Below are positions 28,726 through 38,017 of a stretch of DNA of 64,000 bases, one piece after another. The notes beneath the pieces were generated by a model. The model had not been told where the DNA came from. It searched no databases and saw only the letters and a list, made by a program, of their open reading frames with translations. Source of the stretch: Paenibacillus dendritiformis. Lineage in GTDB: Bacteria > Bacillota > Bacilli > Paenibacillales > Paenibacillaceae. The translations under genes and the position numbers were made by a program. Every line of letters starts with the position of its first letter. Positions within the stretch are counted from its first letter, which is position 1. The stretch spans positions 3,596,501-3,660,500 of the forward strand of contig NZ_AP025344.1 of assembly GCF_021654795.1 (NCBI RefSeq), read 5' to 3'.

Positions 28726-29427
28726 TCAACTGTCGGAAGGGATGCGCACCTTCCCGCTGGAACGGAACCGCTGCGTGTACGCCTTGGCATCTTCGATGGT
28801 GCGGACGCGGTTGCGGCTCCACTCGAGCAAAATCCGATCGATGTAGCGGAAATACACTTTGCCGGCGAATACCGCTTCCTTCAGCGCCAGCAGTATCAGC
28901 TCTTCCGGATAGCGGTCTTCGTCAATCCAGCCGGCGATCGTCTCGCACTCCATCGGGGAGAGAGGCCGTCCGAATTCCTTCTCGAATATATTGAACAGAT
29001 TCGGCGGCTCCGCATCCGACAGCGGTGCCGCCGCCCGCAGCCGCTGCCGCTCCGCCCGTATTTCCTCCGCGGCGGCCAAGGCGAGCTTTTCCCATAATCC
29101 GCTCAAATTGTACTGCTCATACTGAACATCCGTCGCCGGATCGATGTTGTCGTCTATGCTCAAAAAACCTTCTTTCATCAGCTTCTGCAGCGATTTGATA
29201 ACCGCATCAGGAGCTGCTCCCATTCGTTCCTGCAGTTCGTCGATTGTCGGGAACTCCTTCATCTCCTGCTGCTTGAAGCCGATGAGGTGAATGAGCAGCA
29301 TCACATCCGAATCGCTCAACTTCCATTGCTTGTAATAACGCAGCAAATGATACGGCACGCTAATGCTGCCCGATTGCAGGCCTAGCGCCAACCCTTTGGC
29401 GAAGGTCCGGAATCCGTCTACACTCAC
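28726..29427 (-). CDS. dnaD: DNA replication initiation protein DnaD
   Basis: A primosomal protein that helps load the replicative helicase and remodels the origin. The N-terminal winged-helix part (ISVPYHLLRYYKQWKLSDSD) and the C-terminal DnaD domain (FNIFEKEFGRPLSPMECETI ending YFRYIDRILLEW) are both present. The start is GTG 29427, 7 nt after AGGAGG; a longer frame upstream lacks homology. It lies downstream of asnS as in B. subtilis, but nth is not next to it here. Confidence 0.93.
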   Translation of the reverse strand: MSVDGFRTFAKGLALGLQSGSISVPYHLLRYYKQWKLSDSDVMLLIHLIGFKQQEMKEFPTIDELQERMGAAPDAVIKSLQKLMKEGFLSIDDNIDPATDVQYEQYNLSGLWEKLALAAAEEIRAERQRLRAAAPLSDAEPPNLFNIFEKEFGRPLSPMECETIAGWIDEDRYPEELILLALKEAVFAGKVYFRYIDRILLEWSRNRVRTIEDAKAYTQRFRSSGKVRIPSDS

Positions 29428-29539
29428 CAAGGTACCTCCTCTTCCCAACATACTCTCCTTATTGTCGCACAAACGAACGCATTTGGTAAGGCTTACATTG
29501 ATAATGTTTCCAAAAAATTCATGAACTTATCTAAGAGTA

Positions 29540-29567
29540 ATCCCGTATCACCGAAGCGATACGGGAT
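29540..29567 (-). terminator. Terminator after asnS
   Basis: ATCCCGTATC pairs with GATACGGGAT around an 8-nt loop; the minus-strand tail is TACTCTTA. It lies between asnS and dnaD, so dnaD probably has its own promoter. Confidence 0.6.
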
Positions 29568-29628
29568 CATGTGCTAGCTATCAGGCCGCGCATCCCGGCA
29601 CACGGGGAGCTGGCCATGGTTCAGGCCT

Positions 29629-30927
29629 CTATGGATAAAGACGGTACAACAGGCGCGGGAACGGAATTGTCTCCCGAACATGCTCAAGCCCGCAAATCCA
29701 CGCCACCGTGCGCTCCAGTCCTAGACCGAAGCCGGAATGAGGCACGGAACCGTATTTTCTCAAGTCAAGATACCACTGATACGCTTCATCGGACAGTTCA
29801 TGCTCGCGGAAGCGCTCCTTCATGAGCTCCGGATCGTCGATCCGCTGCGAGCCGCCGATAATCTCGCCATAGCCTTCCGGCGCGATCATGTCGGCGCAGA
29901 GCACGACTTCCGGACGGTTCGGATCCGGCTTCATATAGAACGCCTTGATCGAGGTCGGGTAATGAGTAATGAACACCGGCGTCTCGTATTTCTCCGCGAT
30001 CGCCGTCTCATGCGGCGCACCGAAGTCTTCGCCCCACGGAATGTCATGGCCTTGCTCCTGCAAAAATTGAATCGCTTCGTCATACGTGATGCGCGGGAAC
30101 GGAGCTGTCACCTTCTCTAGCTTCGAGACATCACGTCCGAGCGTATCGAGCTCGGCGCGGCAGTTCTTCAGCACGGACTGCACGATATGAGCTACGAATT
30201 GCTCCTGCACCCGCAGATTCTCTTCATGATCCACGAAGGCCATCTCCGGCTCGATCATCCAGAACTCGATCAGGTGGCGCCGGGTTTTCGATTTCTCGGC
30301 GCGGAAGGTCGGTCCGAAGGAGTACACCTTGTTCAGCGCCATCGCGGCAGCTTCCATATAGAGCTGACCGCTCTGGGTCAGGAACGCGTCTTCTTCGAAA
30401 TATTTCGTATGGAACAGCTCCGTCGTGCCTTCGCAAGAGGAAGGCGTCAGGATCGGAGGATCGACCAGCGTAAAGCCATGCTCGTCGAAAAATTGCTGCA
30501 CCGCGCGAATAATCTCGGCGCGAATCGTCAGGATGGCGCGCTGTCTTGGCGCCCGCAGCCACAGATGGCGGTGATCCATCAGGAAGTCGACCCCATGCTC
30601 CTTCGGCGTAATCGGATAGTCCTGCGTCAATTGGATGATCTCGACTCCGGTTACCGTCATTTCATAGCCGGATTTGGAGCGCGGCTCTTCCCGTACGATC
30701 CCTGTAAAATATAAAGAGCTCTCCTGCGTCAAGCTCTTGGCCGCTTCCCATACCTCTTCCGGCACTTCGCTCTTCACGACGACACCTTGGATGAACCCGG
30801 TGCCGTCCCGCAGCTGCAGAAATTGAATCTTGCCGCTGGAACGTTTGTTATGCAGCCAGCCGCCGATGCGGACTTCTTCGCCCACATGGCGGTTGACTTC
30901 ACGGATGACACATGTGGTCGCCATCAT
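29629..30927 (-). CDS. asnS: Asparaginyl-tRNA synthetase
   Basis: Class IIb aminoacyl-tRNA synthetase of about 432 residues. The N-terminal OB-fold anticodon domain ([20 protein letters not shown]) is followed by the catalytic core with motif 2 ([20 protein letters not shown]) and motif 3 ([15 protein letters not shown]). [10 protein letters not shown] and the EPEMAF segment favour AsnRS over AspRS. ATG 30927 or the adjacent ATG 30924 is the start. ackA lies 11 nt upstream on the same strand, so cotranscription is likely. In B. subtilis aspB would be upstream; it is absent here. Confidence 0.95.
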   Translation of the reverse strand: MMATTCVIREVNRHVGEEVRIGGWLHNKRSSGKIQFLQLRDGTGFIQGVVVKSEVPEEVWEAAKSLTQESSLYFTGIVREEPRSKSGYEMTVTGVEIIQLTQDYPITPKEHGVDFLMDHRHLWLRAPRQRAILTIRAEIIRAVQQFFDEHGFTLVDPPILTPSSCEGTTELFHTKYFEEDAFLTQSGQLYMEAAAMALNKVYSFGPTFRAEKSKTRRHLIEFWMIEPEMAFVDHEENLRVQEQFVAHIVQSVLKNCRAELDTLGRDVSKLEKVTAPFPRITYDEAIQFLQEQGHDIPWGEDFGAPHETAIAEKYETPVFITHYPTSIKAFYMKPDPNRPEVVLCADMIAPEGYGEIIGGSQRIDDPELMKERFREHELSDEAYQWYLDLRKYGSVPHSGFGLGLERTVAWICGLEHVRETIPFPRLLYRLYP

Positions 30928-30938
30928 TCGTCTCTCCC

Positions 30939-32150
30939 TTACGATTGTTTGGATTGTTGAACCAATCGATACGTATCGCGGGCAATCATCAGCTCTTCAT
31001 TGGTCGGAATGACGAATACGTCCACCTTCGAAGCCGGCGTCGAGATGCGGCGCGGTTCCTTCGAACGCACCTTGTTCAGTTCCCGATCAAGCTCTACGCC
31101 GAGGAACGTCAGCTTCTCGCAGACATGCTGGCGGATAACGACCGAGTTCTCGCCTACGCCGGCGGTAAACACGATCGCATCGACGCCGTCCATCGCGGCC
31201 GCATAGGCCCCGATATACTTGCGCATGCGGTATGTGTACATTTCGAACGCCAGCGTCGAGTTCGGTTCGCCAGCTTCCATTCCGTCCGTAATCTCGCGCA
31301 TATCGCTGGATACGCCGGAGATTGCGAGCAGCCCGCTGTGCTTGTTCAGCATCGAATTGACTTCATTGACCGTCAGGTCTTCCTTCATCATCGTGAACGG
31401 AACGACCGCAGGGTCTAGGTCGCCGCTGCGCGTACCCATCATCAGACCTTCAAGCGGCGTCATCCCCATCGACGTATCGACCGAGATGCCTCCGTCGACC
31501 GCCGTCAGGCTGGCCCCGTTCCCGATATGGCACGTGATGATTTTCAGCTCTTCGATCGGGCGCTCCATCAGTTCGGCCGCGCGCTTGCTGACATAATCAT
31601 GCGATGTGCCGTGGAAGCCGTAGCGGCGGATTTTGTGCTTTTTGTACAGCACTTTTGGAATGGCGTACATATATGCTTTCTCAGGCATCGTCTGGTGGAA
31701 AGCCGTATCGAACACAACGGATTGCGGCACGTTCGGCATATTCGCCTCCACGGCCTTGATCCCCATCATATGGGCGGGATTATGCAGCGGCGCCAGATCG
31801 AACAAGCGGCGAATCTCGGCTTTGACCTCGGAATCGACCAATACCGAGTTTTTGAACGATTCGCCCCCGTGCACGACGCGATGGCCGACCGCATCGATCT
31901 CGCCGGTCGACTTCAGAACGCCGACTTCGGCGTCGGTCAGCTTGTCCAAGACTTTGCGGATGGCCGTCGTATGGTCCAGAATCTCGCTGACTTCCGTGAT
32001 CTCTTCCGTATGGTGCGGCTCATGCACGAGGATGGAAGAATCCATCCCGATGCGCTCTACCCGGCCTGCGGCCAACACCGACTCGTCCGTCATATCGTAC
32101 AGTTGGTATTTAAGCGAGGAGCTTCCCGCGTTGATTACAAGTATTTTCAT
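30939..32150 (-). CDS. ackA: Acetate kinase
   Basis: Interconverts acetate/ATP and acetyl phosphate/ADP. The ASKHA fold signatures are clear: [19 protein letters not shown] at the N-terminus, [19 protein letters not shown] with catalytic Arg/His regions, [14 protein letters not shown] and FTAGVGENS. Its 403 residues are standard. The start overlaps the stop of the 3-hydroxyacyl-CoA dehydrogenase gene by 4 nt (ATGA). pta is not in the window. Confidence 0.97.
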   Translation of the reverse strand: MKILVINAGSSSLKYQLYDMTDESVLAAGRVERIGMDSSILVHEPHHTEEITEVSEILDHTTAIRKVLDKLTDAEVGVLKSTGEIDAVGHRVVHGGESFKNSVLVDSEVKAEIRRLFDLAPLHNPAHMMGIKAVEANMPNVPQSVVFDTAFHQTMPEKAYMYAIPKVLYKKHKIRRYGFHGTSHDYVSKRAAELMERPIEELKIITCHIGNGASLTAVDGGISVDTSMGMTPLEGLMMGTRSGDLDPAVVPFTMMKEDLTVNEVNSMLNKHSGLLAISGVSSDMREITDGMEAGEPNSTLAFEMYTYRMRKYIGAYAAAMDGVDAIVFTAGVGENSVVIRQHVCEKLTFLGVELDRELNKVRSKEPRRISTPASKVDVFVIPTNEELMIARDTYRLVQQSKQS

Positions 32151-33019
32151 AGTCGATCCCCATCCTTATCATACTTGAAAAATCCGACGCCCGTCTTCAC
32201 ACCAAGGTGGCCGGCTCGCACCATCTTTTTCAACAATACGGACGGACGATATTTGATATCGCCGAACTCGCGGAACATGCGTTCCAAGGCCGCCAATACC
32301 GAATCCAGACCGAAGCGGTCCGCCATTTCCAAAGGCCCATATTGGAAATTGTATCCGATACGCATCGCGTTGTCGATATCTTCCGCCGAAGCGACCCCTT
32401 CCTGCAGCACATGAAGAGCCTCGTTGATGAGAATGCAGCTCACGCGCGTCGTCACGAATCCCGGGGATTCATAGACCATGACGCCTTTCTTCTGCACAAC
32501 CTCTTCGACGAAGCGCTTCGTTTCGTTAAATGTAGCGTCCGAAGTCTTCAGCCCGCGGATAATCTCCACAAGCTCGACCTTCGCGACGGGATAAATAAAG
32601 TGCATGCCGATAACCCGATCCGGATATTTCGTCGAGCTGGCCAGTTCGGTTAGAGACAATGTGGATGTATTGCTTGCCAAAATAATATTGCTTGGGCAAA
32701 CGCGATCCAGTTCCGCAAATACTTGCTTTTTCGCTTCCAAATCCTCCGAGATCGTCTCGATGACCAATTCGCATCCTCCGAGTTCCGCCAAATGCGTCAC
32801 CTTATGTATGCGGGACAGGATCAGTTTTTTCTCCGCCTGGGTGATGGCCCATTTCTCCAATTGTTTGTCCAGACTCGCTTCAATCATCGAGTAGGCATGA
32901 TCCAGCTTCTCTGTCGACTTTTCCACCAACAGCACGTCCAAGCCTTTGACAGCAAGCATTTCCGCAATGCCTTGGCCCATTGTACCGCCGCCGATGACGC
33001 CGATTTTCTTGAAAAACAT
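32147..33019 (-). CDS. 3-hydroxyacyl-CoA (3-hydroxybutyryl-CoA) dehydrogenase
   Basis: NAD-dependent dehydrogenase of 290 residues. The Rossmann motif IGVIGGGTMGQGIAEML is at the N-terminus, SNTSTLSLTEL and GMHFIYPVAKVELVEII hold the active-site region with His, and SPGFVTTRVSCILINEA starts the C-terminal domain. The ATG at 33019 has GGAGGAAAGG upstream and is preferred to a start 19 codons earlier. Coupling to ackA suggests a link between butyrate/3-hydroxybutyrate metabolism and acetate formation, which is inference; fatty-acid oxidation is the alternative. Confidence 0.9.
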   Translation of the reverse strand: MFFKKIGVIGGGTMGQGIAEMLAVKGLDVLLVEKSTEKLDHAYSMIEASLDKQLEKWAITQAEKKLILSRIHKVTHLAELGGCELVIETISEDLEAKKQVFAELDRVCPSNIILASNTSTLSLTELASSTKYPDRVIGMHFIYPVAKVELVEIIRGLKTSDATFNETKRFVEEVVQKKGVMVYESPGFVTTRVSCILINEALHVLQEGVASAEDIDNAMRIGYNFQYGPLEMADRFGLDSVLAALERMFREFGDIKYRPSVLLKKMVRAGHLGVKTGVGFFKYDKDGDRL

Positions 33020-33064
33020 GGTTTCTTCCACCTTTCCTCCATCTATGCTCTGTATAGTGTACCC

Positions 33065-33084
33065 GATAACAGGCATTCGTTATC
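33065..33084. promoter_or_regulatory. Inverted repeat upstream of the dehydrogenase-ackA operon
   Basis: GATAAC-AGGCATTC-GTTATC, perfect 6-bp arms with an 8-nt centre, about 45 bp upstream of the dehydrogenase start. It does not match the Rex consensus. A regulator is not known. Confidence 0.35.
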
Positions 33085-33127
33085 AGTGCACAGGGATCTT
33101 AATCTATCATAACATGAATCCTGAAAT

Positions 33128-33161
33128 TAAAAAGAAAAACCCAGCGTGTTTTCACGCTGGG
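33128..33161 (-). terminator. Terminator of the AAA-protease gene, containing its stop codon
   Basis: CCCAGCGTG-AAAA-CACGCTGGG followed on the minus strand by TTTTTCTTTTT. The TGA stop of the protease gene (33152-33154) lies inside the hairpin. Confidence 0.92.
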
Positions 33162-34669
33162 AATTCCTGCCTGTCACATAATAGACACCGAAATTGCTCT
33201 CCGCTCAGGTTTTCCTCGCGCAGAAGCTGGTGCAAAACGCGATCAAAGGCAGGCTTGCGCTCAGACAGCAGCGCATGCGTACGCTGAAAGAGCTCCTCCA
33301 TGATAGCTTGCGTCTGCCGGGTTACCGCTTCCGGCGGCAGCTGCTTCAAGCGGACGATGCCCAACTCCGTGAGCCCGGCATTGATCATCGAGTCGACAAT
33401 GTTCAGCGCGTGATCGAAGTCGCCCTGCGAGCCGGTGCTCCGGTTCCCGTAAAAGATCTCCTCGGCCGCCGCGCCGCCGAGCGCGATCATAATCTGTTCC
33501 TCCAGGAAAGGCTTCGTGTACAAATAACGCTCCTCCAGCGGCTGATGGCGGACATATCCGAGCGCTTGTCCCCGCGGGCTGAGCGCCACCTGGGATACGC
33601 TTCCGGGGCGGACTACTTCCGCCATAATCGCATGCCCCAGCTCGTGGATGGCGACACGCCGCCGTTCTTCCTGGTTTGTCTCCCGGTCGATCTTCTCGCC
33701 CATCATCACTTTATCGATCGCCTGGGACAGATGATTCGTCGTAATGACATTCGACTCGTCCCGCATCGCGTAGATCGCTCCTTCGTTCAGGACGCTCTCC
33801 AGCTGCGCGCCGGAGAAGCCGAAGGTCTCGTCGGCAATGCGCTCCAGATCGATGTCGTCGGCGAGCGGCTTATTGTTGGCGTGCAGCTTCAAAATGTGAA
33901 GCCGGCCCTTTTTATCGGGGAGATCGACCTGAATATGACGGTCAAACCGTCCCGGACGCAGGAGAGCGCTATCCAGCATCTCCTTGCGGTTCGTCGCGGC
34001 CATGACGAGAATGCGCGGACTCATGTCGGCATACAGCCCGTCCATCTCCGTCAGAAGCTGGTTCAGCGTCTGATCGTATTCCCGCTGCTGGCCGCCTTCC
34101 CGCTTCCCGCCGATGACATCGATCTCGTCGATGAAGATGACGGCGTTCTGCTTTTTCTCCTTCGCCGCGCGCTGCCGCGCCTGCTTGAACAGCTCGCGTA
34201 CGCGGCCCGCGCCGACGCCGACGAACATTTCCACGAACTCGCTGCCCGCGACGCCGATGAAGACGGCATCGGCATAGTGGGCCGCCGCTTTGGCCATCAG
34301 CGTTTTCCCCGTGCCCGGAGGACCGGTCAGCAGGATGCCCTTGAGCGGACGGATCCCGAACTTCCGAATCGCATCCGGGCGAACCAAGAAATCGAGCGCT
34401 TCAATCAATTCATTTTTCGCCCGCTCCTGCCCACCAATCTGCTCGAAGCTGAGCGGAGCGACGGACGACTTCCGCGAATCGCTGCGGGAGCCTCCGGTCG
34501 TCACGCCGGCGCCTCCGCGCCGCTGGACGACGAAAGAGAGCGCGATCAACACGACGGCTGCCAACACGATCGGAAGGATATTCACGCCGCGAAAGGCGAG
34601 AAAAACAACAATCGCGATCGCGGCTCCGATTGCCGCCTCAGGCCAGCGGATGGACAGTCTGTTCTTCAT
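33152..34669 (-). CDS. Short FtsH-like membrane AAA+ zinc metalloprotease
   Basis: A 505-residue member of the FtsH/M41 group, shorter than housekeeping FtsH (about 630-650). Two hydrophobic segments near residues 13-27 and 30-50 stand in place of the usual periplasmic-type domain. Then Walker A GPPGTGKT, Walker B VIFIDEIDVIGG, the SRH region MAATNRKEMLDSALLRPGRF, the zinc motif HELGH and a third ligand Asp in STGSQGDFDHALNI. All catalytic residues are present. It overlaps the upstream small membrane-protein gene by 32 nt, suggesting a functional pair. Probably a second, specialised FtsH. Confidence 0.9.
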   Translation of the reverse strand: MKNRLSIRWPEAAIGAAIAIVVFLAFRGVNILPIVLAAVVLIALSFVVQRRGGAGVTTGGSRSDSRKSSVAPLSFEQIGGQERAKNELIEALDFLVRPDAIRKFGIRPLKGILLTGPPGTGKTLMAKAAAHYADAVFIGVAGSEFVEMFVGVGAGRVRELFKQARQRAAKEKKQNAVIFIDEIDVIGGKREGGQQREYDQTLNQLLTEMDGLYADMSPRILVMAATNRKEMLDSALLRPGRFDRHIQVDLPDKKGRLHILKLHANNKPLADDIDLERIADETFGFSGAQLESVLNEGAIYAMRDESNVITTNHLSQAIDKVMMGEKIDRETNQEERRRVAIHELGHAIMAEVVRPGSVSQVALSPRGQALGYVRHQPLEERYLYTKPFLEEQIMIALGGAAAEEIFYGNRSTGSQGDFDHALNIVDSMINAGLTELGIVRLKQLPPEAVTRQTQAIMEELFQRTHALLSERKPAFDRVLHQLLREENLSGEQFRCLLCDRQEFPA

Positions 34670-35204
34670 GCGGCCACACCCCCATTGCGGTTCCGTCCAG
34701 CGGCAAGAGCATCGTCTTGCTGCCTTGCTCGTCCTTCAGTTGGATATAGACATACTGGTTATCCATTTCCGTCACGACTTCAACGCCTGGCTGATTCGCC
34801 TGAAGCTCCTTAAGCTTCTTCGGAATATCGCTATAATTCCGGTGAACCATCGCCTCGGCTACATCGAACATCGCCTGCGACCACCATTGGTCAATCGATG
34901 GCGTACTGTTCTCATTGATATATTCAATCAGCACTTTGTTGCCCTTGGCATACTGTACAATCTCGGCATTGAGCTTCTGCACCACTTCACGAATATCGGC
35001 GTCCGGATCGGCCTGAATTTGAATGTTCAGCGTGTCCGAATGCCAGTCTACCTGGTACTTCGTAATCTCGGCATGCTGCCGCATGACGCGATCTACGGGC
35101 TGTTGCACATACTTCGTCTGATATACGGCCCACCCGCCGAATAAAATACCGCCGGTCAGCAGCATAATAAGCAGGGTCGGCGCAATGCGAATGTTCTTCG
35201 TCAT
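34638..35204 (-). CDS. Single-span membrane protein paired with the FtsH-like protease
   Basis: A 188-residue protein with one N-terminal membrane segment (APTLLIMLLTGGILFGGWAVY, residues 8-28, broken here at 20) and an extracytoplasmic alpha/beta domain (VDWHSDTLNIQIQADPDADI, then an IDQWWSQAMFDVAEAMVH helix). GAAAGGGG precedes ATG 35204. Its last 32 nt overlap the start of the AAA protease, so translation is coupled. I do not recognise the family; an adaptor or substrate of the protease is a reasonable guess, no more. Confidence 0.7.
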   Translation of the reverse strand: MTKNIRIAPTLLIMLLTGGILFGGWAVYQTKYVQQPVDRVMRQHAEITKYQVDWHSDTLNIQIQADPDADIREVVQKLNAEIVQYAKGNKVLIEYINENSTPSIDQWWSQAMFDVAEAMVHRNYSDIPKKLKELQANQPGVEVVTEMDNQYVYIQLKDEQGSKTMLLPLDGTAMGVWPHEEQTVHPLA

Positions 35205-35404
35205 GCCACAAAAACCCCTTTCTATTCCTGTATATCGCGGAAAGTGCAATTTGAGACAAGTTGCAAGCTTGCAAATAAGAGATCTGCTTCGCTGACATAC
35301 GGTGCTAAAATTGTGTTTTTATCTATCAAAACACGATATACAAAAGTATATCATATCTGATATACGAATACGGAATGTAAAGTGTTCCATGACTGCCAAG
35401 ACAG

Positions 35405-35434
35405 CAAAAAACACCGCCTCCCTTCAGCGGCGGT
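35405..35434 (-). terminator. Terminator after ypmB
   Basis: ACCGCC pairs with GGCGGT; the minus strand continues GTTTTTTG. It lies 63 nt past the ypmB stop. Confidence 0.75.
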
Positions 35435-35496
35435 ATGACGCTGAAGCGAAGCGGTGCGGCAGAAGAGGGCCGCTGTTCCAAGCCCCCTTGGCTATT

Positions 35497-36018
35497 CTAT
35501 TGGTTGGGCAGGCCATAGATCTCGCCCACCGGAGAACCGTCGTAGAAAGAATAAAACTGATAAAAATACCGGCGCGTTCCTTTCTCGTCCTTGCGCTGGA
35601 CGAAGGCCTGCCACACATATTGATTGTCCTTATATCCGGGCAGCAGGCGGACGATGCGGGCATCGGGATGCGCCTGTTGAATCGCGGCCTTCACCGAAGC
35701 CTTATCCGCGCTGTCGGCTGCCGGGATCGAGGCGACCCGATCGGGGAATACCCATACCCAGACGGCCTTCCCTTCCTGATTAACCCCATTTATGACATAG
35801 ACGACTTCATCCCATATGCTCTTCTCGATGCCGTTCACTTCGGTCAACGGCGCCTCTTGCTGGGCGCGCTGCAAGATGTCTGCTTCCTTCATGCGCTCGT
35901 CGGAATAAATGTAGTTGACATACATCACCAAGGCGACAATGAGCAGGATAAGCACGACGAACGCCAGCGCGGCGATGAACCACCGGTTGCGGCGGCGGCG
36001 ACTGCGGCTTCTGGCCAT
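35497..36018 (-). CDS. ypmB: YpmB/TseB-like membrane protein (DUF5590)
   Basis: A 173-residue protein: a very basic N-terminus (MARSRSRRRRNRW), one membrane helix (residues 14-36), then an extracellular PepSY-like domain (VYVINGVNQEGKAVWVWVF and WQAFVQRKDEKGTRRYFYQF). This is the layout of B. subtilis YpmB/TseB, which binds PBP2A and affects cell elongation. Its place close to dinG and asnS agrees with the B. subtilis order dinG-ypmA-ypmB-aspB-asnS. It follows mtaD by 12 nt. Confidence 0.85.
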   Translation of the reverse strand: MARSRSRRRRNRWFIAALAFVVLILLIVALVMYVNYIYSDERMKEADILQRAQQEAPLTEVNGIEKSIWDEVVYVINGVNQEGKAVWVWVFPDRVASIPAADSADKASVKAAIQQAHPDARIVRLLPGYKDNQYVWQAFVQRKDEKGTRRYFYQFYSFYDGSPVGEIYGLPNQ

Positions 36019-36030
36019 GCGTTCCTCCCG

Positions 36031-37338
36031 TCAGCGCTCAAGCAGGCGCTCGAAGCACCGCCCGGCTTCATAGAGAATGCGCTCTTCGTCCAAGGTGAGG
36101 CATTGGCCGTCCTTGATCACTTGGCGCCCGTCGACCCATACATGGGCGACATCTTTAGCGGAAGCGGAATAGATCATATGCGAGACGAAGTCGGTATGCG
36201 GCACGAAATGCGGCTGGTTCACATTCACCGCTACGATATCCGCCTTCATGCCGGCTTCCAGCAGCCCCAGCTTCTCCGCCCGGATCGTCCGGGCTCCGTA
36301 CAGCGTGCCCATGCGCATCGCTTCAGCTGCCGGAACGGCCGTCGGATCGCCGGATACGCCCTTATGAATCAGGGCCGCCAGGCGCATCTCTTCGAACATA
36401 TCCAGATTGTTGTTGCTTGCCGGCCCGTCCGTTCCGAGCGATACGGTTACGCCCGCGCGAAGCAGCTCGGGCACCCGGGCGACGCCGGAAGCCAGCTTCA
36501 GATTGCTGCCGGGATTATGAGAGACCGCTACATCGTGACGAGCCAGTACTTCGATCTCCTCATCGGTCAGATGCACGCCGTGCGCCACGAAGGAAGGCCG
36601 GGAGAAGAAGCCGAGCTTCTCCAGATGAGCGACGGGACGAAGCCCGTAGTCCGCGACATTCTGGGCGACTTCCGCCGCGGTCTCCGACATGTGCGTATGC
36701 AGCGGAAGATCGAGATCATGCGCCGCCTGCACGAACTTCTCGATGAAGCCCGGAGGACATGTATACGGAGCGTGCGGAGCCAGCATCGCCGTGATGCGCC
36801 CGTCCGCCTTCCCGTGCCAATCCTGGGCGAATTGAACGGCTTCCCGGAGCTTCGCTTCCTGCACGTCTTCCGGGCATAAGCCGATGGCGCCGCGCATCAG
36901 GCAGGCGCGCATGCCGGACTCCTCGACGACCTTGGCCACCTCATCCATATGGTCGTACATATCCACGAATGTCGTCGTCCCGCCTTTCAGCATTTCCAGG
37001 ACCGAGAGCGCCGTTCCCCAGCGGACATCCTCCGCGGTGAATTTCGCTTCCATCGGCCACATCTTCTCCTGCAGCCACGTCTGGAGCACCATGTCGTCTC
37101 CATATCCGCGCAGCAGCGACATCGCCGCATGGCCGTGCGTGTTGATGAGCCCTGGCATGAAGAACAGCCCTTTGCCGTCGATCCGCGCCGCTTCGGAAGT
37201 GTCATGCTCCTGCGGCAGCTGTTCTCCCACATATACAATCATGTCATCTTCAATGACCATCGCGCCTGTAACGGCCGTGCGCTCCGCGCCTGGGCGGAGC
37301 GAAGCAAAGGTCCCGTTCTCAATAATCATTTTCGTCAT
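36031..37338 (-). CDS. mtaD: 5-methylthioadenosine/S-adenosylhomocysteine deaminase
   Basis: An amidohydrolase of 435 residues. Metal ligands are in INTHGHAAMSLLRGYGDD, HTHMSETAAEV, the HGVHLTDEE His and LGTDGPASNNNLDMF; this is the MtaD/SahH-deaminase pattern. It would convert MTA to methylthioinosine or SAH to S-inosylhomocysteine. The start overlaps the rex stop by 4 nt. With the mtn genes elsewhere in the window, the cell has both a deaminase route and a salvage route for methylthioadenosine. General chlorohydrolase/guanine-deaminase activity is the alternative. Confidence 0.88.
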   Translation of the reverse strand: MTKMIIENGTFASLRPGAERTAVTGAMVIEDDMIVYVGEQLPQEHDTSEAARIDGKGLFFMPGLINTHGHAAMSLLRGYGDDMVLQTWLQEKMWPMEAKFTAEDVRWGTALSVLEMLKGGTTTFVDMYDHMDEVAKVVEESGMRACLMRGAIGLCPEDVQEAKLREAVQFAQDWHGKADGRITAMLAPHAPYTCPPGFIEKFVQAAHDLDLPLHTHMSETAAEVAQNVADYGLRPVAHLEKLGFFSRPSFVAHGVHLTDEEIEVLARHDVAVSHNPGSNLKLASGVARVPELLRAGVTVSLGTDGPASNNNLDMFEEMRLAALIHKGVSGDPTAVPAAEAMRMGTLYGARTIRAEKLGLLEAGMKADIVAVNVNQPHFVPHTDFVSHMIYSASAKDVAHVWVDGRQVIKDGQCLTLDEERILYEAGRCFERLLER

Positions 37339-37982
37339 TCTACCGGAGCTTCCTTTCTATCATCGGATAAATAATAGGCCAGACTGAACATGTCCGTCGT
37401 AAAATCGGCCGTATGCACCCGGACATGAGCCGGGACGCGAAGGATGACCGGCGCGAAGTTCAAGATCGCCTCGACGCCCGCCTCGACGAACTGTTCCGCG
37501 ACATGCTGCGCCTCCGAGGCGGGCACGGTAATGATGCCGATGCGGATTTTCTGCTCGCGCACGGTGTCCGCCAACTCGCTCATCGGCTGCACCCGCAGAT
37601 TATTGATCTCGGTGCCTACCTTCGACTCCAGCGCGTCGAATACGGCCACAATCCGCATATTATCCTTCATATAAGCCGTATAGTTGCACAATGCATGGCC
37701 CAGCTTCCCCGCGCCGACGAGACCGACATGAATAATCTGATCCAGCTTCAGTATATGACGGATTTGTTGAATCAGGTAAGAGACGTCATACCCGATTCCT
37801 TTGCGTCCAAAATCGCCGAAATATGCCAAGTCTTTGCGAATCTGGGCGGGATTGAGGTCCAGCTTCTGCCCCAAATCCTGTGAAGAAACCGTCAGAACCT
37901 CTCGCTGCTTCAGTTCCATCAGATGACGTAAATAAACCGGCAGTCTGCGAACGACAGCTTCTGATATTTTCAACGTTTTCAT
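37335..37982 (-). CDS. rex: Redox-sensing transcriptional repressor Rex
   Basis: A 215-residue repressor that senses NADH/NAD. The N-terminal winged helix (RRLPVYLRHLMELKQREVLT, LGQKLDLNPAQIRKDLAYFG) and the Rossmann NAD domain (VGLVGAGKLGHALCNY) are textbook. Rex normally controls fermentation and respiration genes such as ldh and cyd. I looked for the TTGTGAA-N6-TTCACAA site upstream of ackA and qcrA and did not see it. It is coupled to mtaD downstream. Confidence 0.96.
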   Translation of the reverse strand: MKTLKISEAVVRRLPVYLRHLMELKQREVLTVSSQDLGQKLDLNPAQIRKDLAYFGDFGRKGIGYDVSYLIQQIRHILKLDQIIHVGLVGAGKLGHALCNYTAYMKDNMRIVAVFDALESKVGTEINNLRVQPMSELADTVREQKIRIGIITVPASEAQHVAEQFVEAGVEAILNFAPVILRVPAHVRVHTADFTTDMFSLAYYLSDDRKEAPVE

Positions 37983-38017
37983 ATCTATTTCGTTGCCCCC
38001 TCATCGCTCTTACACGC

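Noticed and set aside
32990..33150. Rex operator upstream of the dehydrogenase-ackA operon
   Set aside because: No TTGTGAA-N6-TTCACAA-like site was found; the dyad there has a different sequence.
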